Assembly (NCBI GenBank): GCA_013154075.1
Contig: JAADDG010000081.1
Coordinates: 1-5,428, forward strand
Direction: 5' to 3'
Length of the DNA stretch: 5,428 nucleotides
Source: Campylobacterota bacterium
GTDB lineage: Bacteria; Campylobacterota; Campylobacteria; Campylobacterales; JAADDG01
A model generated the notes under the pieces. It was not told the origin of the DNA. It ran no database searches and saw only the letters and a list, made by a program, of their open reading frames with translations. Of the stretch, positions 5,231 to 5,428 are shown piece by piece. Every line of letters starts with the position of its first letter. Position 1 is the stretch's first letter. The position numbers and the translations under genes were made by a program.

Positions 5231-5251
5231 AGATTTTTTCTTAAAAAAGGG

Positions 5252-5257
5252 TAAAAT
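5252..5257 (+). promoter_or_regulatory. Possible -10 box of the lipoprotein gene
   Basis: TAAAAT on the plus strand lies 28 nt before the lipoprotein ATG, downstream of a T tract (5234-5239). That T-rich stretch is the usual substitute for a -35 box in Campylobacterota. The start point would be near 5264, leaving room for the Shine-Dalgarno at 5275-5280. The whole 5203-5285 gap is A/T-rich and offers other candidates, so this is tentative. Confidence 0.3.
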
Positions 5258-5285
5258 TATCCATAATTTATCAAAAGGAGACAAA

Positions 5286-5428
5286 ATGAGAGTTCTTTTT
5301 GCAATATTTTTAGCTTTTATGCTATCTTCATGCGCCCTAAAACCTAAAGTGGAAAAATCGGAAGCGCTTTTGGTAACTTTCAAAACAAAAAAAATCGCTT
5401 ACAGAGATACGGGATTTTTAAAAACGGC
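5286..5428 (+). CDS. Small putative lipoprotein (partial, 3' end cut by window edge)
   Basis: The 47 visible codons start MRVLFAIFLAFMLSSCALK. This is a short lipoprotein signal peptide: one basic residue, a hydrophobic core (3-13) and the lipobox LSSC at 13-16, so Cys16 should be lipidated and become residue 1 of the mature protein. Residue +2 is Ala rather than Asp, which in the E. coli rule would allow sorting to the outer membrane. The mature part begins with a charged linker (KPKVEKSE) and then a strand-like LLVTFKTKKIAYRDTGFLKT. That pattern reminds me of small conserved lipoproteins of Campylobacterota, but I could not verify this. AAGGAG (5275-5280) is a good Shine-Dalgarno 5 nt before the ATG. 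Function unknown. Confidence 0.8.
   Translation, partial: MRVLFAIFLAFMLSSCALKPKVEKSEALLVTFKTKKIAYRDTGFLKT

Noticed and set aside
5234..5248. Inverted repeat TTTTTT-CTT-AAAAAA as a terminator
   Set aside because: The stem would be only A-U pairs with a 3-nt loop, and it lies in the promoter gap between two divergent genes, where a terminator is not expected. It reads better as curved A/T-tract DNA of the promoter region.
4985..5383. Minus-strand open frame of 132 codons
   Set aside because: It runs through the whole tRNA gene and the antisense of the ATPase 3' end, and its product has no protein-like features beyond what the tRNA sequence dictates. It is a chance frame.

Overview
The window comes from the chromosome of a bacterium of the Campylobacterota (Epsilonproteobacteria). 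The main reasons are the L3 N-terminus (MEYIVEKIGMSRT), the overall look of the ribosomal proteins, the A/T-rich non-ribosomal genes, and an AAA+ ATPase of a type common in this phylum. I cannot fix the genus from sequence alone.

Positions 1-3899 (minus strand) hold the start of the S10 ribosomal protein operon. In transcription order it runs rpsJ (S10), rplC (L3), rplD (L4), rplW (L23), rplB (L2), rpsS (S19), rplV (L22) and rpsC (S3). The window edge cuts rpsC after 214 codons. The genes are packed with gaps of 11 nt or less or a 4-nt overlap, and most Shine-Dalgarno sites lie inside the preceding gene. This is a textbook cotranscribed, probably translationally coupled, unit. All seven complete proteins look intact and of normal length.

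Positions 3900-4057 are a 158-nt divergent intergenic region. On the minus strand it carries a near-consensus sigma-70 promoter (TTGACT, 17 nt, TATAAT). This is followed by a short leader of about 50 nt with a small hairpin and a possible 10-codon upstream reading frame whose stop codon overlaps the rpsJ Shine-Dalgarno site. The side facing the plus-strand gene has two adjoining palindromes and a possible -10 box that overlaps the rpsJ -35 box.

Positions 4058-5125 (plus strand) encode a 355-residue AAA+ ATPase of the AAA_14/DUF4143 (COG1373-like) type. Its Walker A and B motifs are intact, but its C-terminal nuclease-like domain appears degenerate. Its function is unknown.

Positions 5128-5202 (minus strand) are a complete tRNA-Glu gene with the CTC anticodon and an encoded CCA. 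It ends only 2 nt from the ATPase stop codon. Positions 5203-5285 are a short A/T-rich divergent promoter region. From 5286 to the window end (plus strand) is the start of a small lipoprotein gene with a clear lipobox.

The ribosomal proteins and the tRNA are ordinary translation machinery. I do not see a defence system, mobile element, CRISPR array or biosynthetic cluster. The points worth a second look are the rpsJ leader, the overlapping divergent promoters, the degenerate ATPase beside the S10 operon, and the tRNA-Glu(CTC).
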